Source: Planctomycetota bacterium
Lineage (GTDB): Bacteria > Planctomycetota > E44-bin39
Assembly: GCA_004376375.1 (NCBI GenBank)
Contig: SOJX01000071.1
Coordinates: 1 to 34,030, forward strand
Length of the DNA stretch: 34,030 nt
Direction of reading: 5' to 3'
Positions 30,393 through 34,030 of this stretch are shown piece after piece. A program made the position numbers and the translations under genes. Every line of letters begins with the position of its first letter. Position 1 is the first letter of the stretch. Below the pieces are notes generated by a model. The model had not been told where the DNA came from and made no database searches. It saw only the letters and a list, made by a program, of their open reading frames with translations.

Positions 30393-31736
30393 TTATTCTT
30401 TCATTACGAGCTTTCGCTTTTTCTTATCCCACACCAGCTTGTCCTTGTTTTCCTTCCACCAGGCCGCGAGCTTCTCGTAAGTTTTCTTCTGGTTCTCGAA
30501 GCTGAGCCCTTTTCCTGCATCTCGATTGGAATACGGCATCTCAGCGATGTCGTATAGTTTCGCAAAATTCAAATGAAACCAATCGTACGGAGTCAGCTTA
30601 TCAAGGTTGGCAACCTTATTGAGGCGAGCAAGTATTATTTCAATTTCAGCTTTATGCCATATAGCTTTGTCAATGTTGATGTCCTTCGGCAAACTGCTCG
30701 GGTATCTGTCCTCTATAATTTTAAGCTTTTCCTCAAGATCTACGTCCCTTGATCTGAGACAGATGCTTATATTTCCACATGTCCACCAAGCAAAAACAGT
30801 GGTGGATTTCGCCTTTACTCCATAGTTTTTGACCATTTCAGGCGGAAACCTCTTTGTCTGGCGGAGTACTAACAGGGTGCCGTTGGAAGTTTGCTCCACT
30901 TTGAACTTTTTCTTGAAAGTATAATCGCTTTTATATACATATCGTAAAAACTCATGTGTGGGATAACTTTCCCCCTGCCATTCGGTAACGAAGATATGGA
31001 CCTTCTCACCGTTTGGCGCTTTAAACGCTTCTCTTACTGTCCCTATAGGAACAGGGCCAGTGTATTCTGTGTAGTTTTGGTTGAAATAATCGTGGAATCG
31101 GGTCTCCAGATGCTTGAATCCTGCCCTGTCCTTTCCAAAGAGGAGCCGCTTGGGCGCAGATTTAACCCAGTCCAGCTTAAATTTCTTTTCTTCCTCTGTT
31201 TCTTTGGGATCTTTGTCCAGCCTGGTTACGATTAGATAGGGTTCTTCATCAGGTTTGCCTCGAAATACTCCCTTGAATGCTAATTCAACTTTCTGGACCC
31301 CCCACTGTTTATCCCAGTACTCCTTGCTGTATTTTTTCCGAATTTCAGCAACAGCAGTACCACGCTTGATATATGGCGAACCTCCGGCAAATTCGTATCG
31401 TTCGAGATCTTCTTTCGGCAATTCGCGCTCGTAAAGTGTTTCAACAGGTTTTGGCGAACGTACCGTGATATCAATAGCAAGCGGTTTATTTGTTTTTTCA
31501 TCGTAAATCAGGACATACTTAACAATTCCACGATTCTTCGTAGTCCCATATCTCTTCCTAGCAATTTCAATTGTTGGGATATCACTCATATCTCTCCTGA
31601 TTATTTTGAAAAGAAATAGTTTCTTCTCATCTTGAGACATTTCCCTTTCATACAAAAGCTCTTCAGCTCCGGTAGCATAAGCACAAATAACCAGAACTAC
31701 AAACTGAATTACAATAAAAGCCACGGCATTACGCAT
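30393..31736 (-). CDS. Exported protein of unknown function
   Basis: 447 residues. Signal peptide at about 1-23 (AVAFIVIQFVVLVICAYATGAEE), then a hydrophilic, Lys/Glu-rich protein. Two similar LYERE-type segments (LLYEREMSQDEKK near 27 and TLYERELPKEDLERYEF near 100) suggest an internal duplication. The end (KLAAWWKENKDKLVWDKKKRKL) is the tail seen in many planctomycete exported HEAT-like proteins. No catalytic motif was found. GGAGA lies 8 nt before the ATG and is part of the gene remnant at 31746-31790, so its expression signals were probably built at the junction. It converges with ankyrin paralogue 4. Confidence 0.75.
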   Translation of the reverse strand: MRNAVAFIVIQFVVLVICAYATGAEELLYEREMSQDEKKLFLFKIIRRDMSDIPTIEIARKRYGTTKNRGIVKYVLIYDEKTNKPLAIDITVRSPKPVETLYERELPKEDLERYEFAGGSPYIKRGTAVAEIRKKYSKEYWDKQWGVQKVELAFKGVFRGKPDEEPYLIVTRLDKDPKETEEEKKFKLDWVKSAPKRLLFGKDRAGFKHLETRFHDYFNQNYTEYTGPVPIGTVREAFKAPNGEKVHIFVTEWQGESYPTHEFLRYVYKSDYTFKKKFKVEQTSNGTLLVLRQTKRFPPEMVKNYGVKAKSTTVFAWWTCGNISICLRSRDVDLEEKLKIIEDRYPSSLPKDINIDKAIWHKAEIEIILARLNKVANLDKLTPYDWFHLNFAKLYDIAEMPYSNRDAGKGLSFENQKKTYEKLAAWWKENKDKLVWDKKKRKLVMKE

Positions 31737-31745
31737 AGTGTAGTC

Positions 31746-31790
31746 TCCGATTTCCGGTTTGAAGTCACCGGCTTCCTGAAGAAAAACTAG
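31746..31790 (+). pseudogene. 3'-end remnant of a paralogue of the PH-like membrane protein gene
   Basis: 45 nt encode SDFRFEVTGFLKKN and a stop. They match 28897-28941 (SDFRFEVTGFLKKD and stop) with 6 base differences, of which all but one are silent. This pattern shows a once-functional diverged gene copy, now lost except for its end. Confidence 0.8.
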
Positions 31791-33532
31791 GCTTCAATCC
31801 GCTGCAGTTTAACAATCCTGTCGCCTTCAATCTCGACAAGATAGCCCTTGAAGACGCCTTCGCCGTATTCGCTGCCGGGGTTGAGGCATTCCGTCTTACC
31901 AATATGCACGAACCCGGGGCTTTCATGAATATGCCCGTGCAGCCCGAGAAGCGGCTGGTACTTCTCGATGATTTTTCTCACGGCTTTGGAGCCGACCGGG
32001 ACCATCTGGGGGTGACCGCCCTTCGTGACTACCCGGAGGTTCTTGTCCGTAAGGGGCGCCATGTCGAGCTGTGAGCCGTAAGGAGGGACATGTATGCAGA
32101 AAACACATTTCCTGCTGTCCTTTACTTTGGCCACGACGGCTTCCAGCTTCTGCTCCAGCTCCTCTTCGGAGCATTCCCTGGGCGAATCGAAGGGCGTCGG
32201 GTTCGACCAGCCGCAGCAGAGCACTTCGTGCTCGTCATCGAGCTGAACGACCTCTTCCTCGGCGAAAATTACGCGCGGGTCTTTCTTTATAACCTCGTCA
32301 ATCGAATGCTTGTCGTCATTGCCGGGGCTTATCAGGATACGGACGTTGTCGGGTACCCTGTCGGGAATAAGTGTCAGCCAGTGTTCGACGATTTCGCATT
32401 CCAGCCTCTCGAACAGGTCTTCCCGGTATTTTTCGTCGCTGGAAATCCTGTCCGCTTCCTCCCTGTCGGTAACGTGCGGAATGTAGCAGAGCATCCTGCA
32501 TTTCTTCTTGAATTCCTCGATGTCCTTTTCCTCGAGGATATGTTCTTCGTCCAGCAGCGTGCCCCTGTATCTTCCGTCGTCCTGCCTGATTATCGGCACC
32601 ATGACCTTCCCGGTCATATCGCCTGACATGACGAGCGCATCGCACTGGAACAACTTGGCGCTGTTGAGGAACTTGCGCCAGACGGTCTCCGAGCCGTGAA
32701 GGTCCGTGGCAAACATGAACCTGGTCCTTCGGGAGCCGCCTTCCTTCTCTGCCTCGGTCTCCGCGGTGTCCGGGTCTACTTCTTCGACTTCCTTGTACCA
32801 TTTGATTTTCGTGCCGAGCTTCGAGCGGAGTTTCCATTTGAGCGATTTCGGTTTGTCTTCGATGAGTTTGAGCAGATCCGCGGCGCGCTCCCTTGCGCGT
32901 GTTTTTTCGGCGTCGGAAAGCATCCCGTAATCGTTAACGAAATCGCGGACTTTTTTTATGTTCGTCGTTACGGTATGGAAATAACCCCAGTCCCTGCGCA
33001 GCAGCCCGGCGATATACTCGCCGTTGACGACGTCGTCGTCCGAGTCTCCGATTTCGTGCTCGAGCAGCATGATTATCGTGTCCTTGACGTCCTTCTCGTT
33101 GATCCTGACGATCTGCATCTTCTCGAGCATGATGTCGGCAAGCGTAATCGTCGGGCTGTCGAGTTCGAGCCTTCCCCTGAAATCGACCTTGTGGCACATA
33201 TCCAGTTCGTCGAAGAAAAGGTCGACCTGCCACTGGTGCTCGTCGCTCCAGTAGATGTGCCTCTGCTTTCCGTAGATCGCGATAACCTGCTCGTTCGGGG
33301 CGTATCCCAGCTTCCCGAAGAACTCCGCCATTCCCGCGCGGTTCCTGCCGTAGGTGGCGTAGTCGATGTCGGTCAGGGTGCGGTCCATCTGACGGTAAAG
33401 GTGTTCGTACTCTGGGCAGTGCAGTTTTACCGCGACCGCGCCCATCAGCCTGAAGATAATTCCTTCTTTTTCACCCAGCTCAATAATCCTGAGCGCTTCC
33501 GCCATGAATCGTTTTTCCCGTTCCGGATCCAT
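31787..33532 (-). CDS. Nucleotidyltransferase-fold domain fused to calcineurin-like metallophosphoesterase
   Basis: 581 residues, cytoplasmic. GGAGG lies 8 nt before the ATG. The N-terminal part (about 1-160) has the nucleotidyltransferase pattern: GAVAV (31-35), a DID pair (55-57) and a third acid in VDLFFD (103-108), then a helix with KDVKDTIIMLLEH, similar to AbiEii-like and aminoglycoside-type transferases. The middle is helical. From about 270 the metallophosphoesterase motifs follow in order: TDLHG, SGDMTGK, PGNDDK, HVPPYGS and LHGHIHES, all metal ligands present. Each domain looks active. The pairing suggests that a nucleotide or phosphate mark is added by one half and removed by the other, but this is speculation. 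Its 3' end overlaps the remnant at 31746-31790. Confidence 0.82.
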   Translation of the reverse strand: MDPEREKRFMAEALRIIELGEKEGIIFRLMGAVAVKLHCPEYEHLYRQMDRTLTDIDYATYGRNRAGMAEFFGKLGYAPNEQVIAIYGKQRHIYWSDEHQWQVDLFFDELDMCHKVDFRGRLELDSPTITLADIMLEKMQIVRINEKDVKDTIIMLLEHEIGDSDDDVVNGEYIAGLLRRDWGYFHTVTTNIKKVRDFVNDYGMLSDAEKTRARERAADLLKLIEDKPKSLKWKLRSKLGTKIKWYKEVEEVDPDTAETEAEKEGGSRRTRFMFATDLHGSETVWRKFLNSAKLFQCDALVMSGDMTGKVMVPIIRQDDGRYRGTLLDEEHILEEKDIEEFKKKCRMLCYIPHVTDREEADRISSDEKYREDLFERLECEIVEHWLTLIPDRVPDNVRILISPGNDDKHSIDEVIKKDPRVIFAEEEVVQLDDEHEVLCCGWSNPTPFDSPRECSEEELEQKLEAVVAKVKDSRKCVFCIHVPPYGSQLDMAPLTDKNLRVVTKGGHPQMVPVGSKAVRKIIEKYQPLLGLHGHIHESPGFVHIGKTECLNPGSEYGEGVFKGYLVEIEGDRIVKLQRIEA

Positions 33533-33791
33533 AAATCAGGCCTCCGTTAGTATTGGTATTGCAGCCATTCTACATGTTCAGACCGCCCAGGCAACCTTAT
33601 TGTTCTGAAACAGGCATGATAGTTCGGGCGGAGAATTTGGAGGAGTGAATGAGCGCTACCACCACTAATTCTGAGAGTAGAGAGTAGAAAGGAGACCGTA
33701 GGAGAACAGACTGTTTTCGGTTCAATGCACATCCTCTTTTTCAGGTCTTTATCTTTGCTCTACTTTCTCCTCTCTACTGTTCTCCTGCTCT
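33533..33791. other. Intergenic stretch with purine/pyrimidine repeats
   Basis: No gene is supported. GAGAGTAGAGAGTAG-type units (about 33673-33710) and their opposite-strand partners CTACTTTCTCCTCTCTAC (about 33760-33777) form an imperfect inverted pair. AGGAGAACAG (33700-33709) exactly complements CTGTTCTCCT (33777-33786). Confidence 0.6.
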
Positions 33792-33830
33792 ACAAACACA
33801 AAAGGCCGGGAACCGGCCTTTTGTGTTTGT
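33792..33830. terminator. Terminator downstream of tRNA-Pro, active in either direction
   Basis: A perfect 18-bp inverted repeat (33792-33809 and 33813-33830) with a GAA loop. The core is AAAAGGCCGG / CCGGCCTTTT with T-runs on both strands. It begins at the last base of the tRNA. Confidence 0.85.
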
Positions 33831-33904
33831 CGGGGCGAGTGGATTCGAACCACCGACCTCCGCGTCCCGAACGCGGCGCTCTATCCAGGCTGAGCCACGC
33901 CCCG
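33830..33904 (-). tRNA. tRNA-Pro (anticodon CGG)
   Basis: Read on the minus strand it folds as a full cloverleaf. The acceptor CGGGGCG pairs with CGCCCCG, the D-loop has CAGCCTGGATAGAGC, the anticodon stem is CCGCG / CGCGG with loop TTCGGGA, and the T-arm is GGTGG-TTCGAAT-CCACT. The anticodon CGG reads the proline codon CCG. A first base C is usual for bacterial tRNA-Pro. The discriminator is A, and CCA is not encoded. Confidence 0.96.
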
Positions 33905-33975
33905 GTGTTCGTGTTCAATTATAACGATCGGGCGCTGGAAATCAATATTTAATTGGACGGTTTGCCGCAAGTAAC

Positions 33976-34030
33976 AGACACGGAGACACGGAGACACGGA
34001 GACACGGAGACACGGAGACACGGAGACACG
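33976..34030. repeat. 10-bp tandem repeat ACACGGAGAC
   Basis: Five and a half exact units that run off the right edge of the window. A related CCGTGTCTCCGCGTC stretch lies at about 4735-4765. Confidence 0.9.

Noticed and set aside
33830..34030. tRNA-Pro as an integration site for an island
   Set aside because: No integrase gene and no repeat of the tRNA 3' end were found in the window.

Overview
The window is a gene-dense, moderately GC-rich piece of chromosome from a Gram-negative-type bacterium. No ribosomal or other taxonomic marker gene is present. Several features together point, with low confidence, to an uncultured planctomycete or another PVC-like lineage: a giant exported PQQ-propeller protein with a CBM9-like end, a Hanks-type kinase with a zinc ribbon, a DUF1570-like HExxH protein, many exported proteins of unknown function, and gene ends littered with short tandem repeats (GAGTCCT, GGGAACAA, CAATTCTC, GACGCATG and similar). 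One tRNA gene, tRNA-Pro(CGG), lies near the right end. Base composition and gene style vary along the window, and several gene fragments show recent rearrangement, so much of it reads as an accessory region.

Layout. (1) 1-1021: a minus-strand class V aminotransferase cut by the window edge. (2) 1149-4546: a plus-strand cluster of membrane-anchored proteins, with a concanavalin-like protein, two ankyrin proteins and a small membrane protein between them. (3) 4829-10021: a 1730-residue exported double beta-propeller protein. (4) 10348-11801: a complete retron, made of a structured msr-msd RNA locus bounded by a1/a2 inverted repeats, a reverse transcriptase with YADD, NAxxH and VTG motifs, and an intrinsic terminator. 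(5) 11824-13515: a small DUF4242-like gene with an in-frame TGA, and a free-standing MshEN (c-di-GMP-type) domain with a long Gln/Pro tail. (6) 13516-16556: repeat-rich DNA around an AT-rich HExxH gene. (7) 16557-17825: a protein kinase with a near-consensus promoter. (8) 18167-21142: two tandem exported serpins with nearly the same scaffold but different reactive loops, each preceded by a related inverted repeat. (9) 21214-22044: a third ankyrin paralogue. (10) 22589-24307: an exported alpha/beta hydrolase. (11) 24609-28941: membrane protein, truncated beta-helix gene, APC permease and two small tightly linked genes. (12) 28942-31790: a segment with ankyrin debris, a fourth ankyrin paralogue and an exported protein, bounded by two diverged copies of the same gene 3' end. 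(13) 31787-33532: a nucleotidyltransferase-metallophosphoesterase fusion. (14) 33792-34030: terminator, tRNA-Pro and a 10-bp tandem repeat running off the window.

How the genes may work together. The retron is the best candidate for an undescribed system. Its RNA has a 13-bp a1/a2 pair continued by a 6-bp ACTTTA/TAAAGT pair that ends directly before a G in a TTAGC context, the arrangement known for Ec86, and its template holds two long hairpins. No effector gene is adjacent, so it is either a stand-alone retron or uses the N-terminal extension of the RT. A second theme is a paralogous family that combines one conserved signal-anchor and juxtamembrane module with variable ankyrin arrays (four genes plus debris) or, in one case, a beta-sandwich-like domain. 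The third is extracytoplasmic protease control by the serpin pair. The MshEN protein and the kinase, whose N-terminus looks like a worn MshEN motif, could belong to one signalling circuit, but that is inference.
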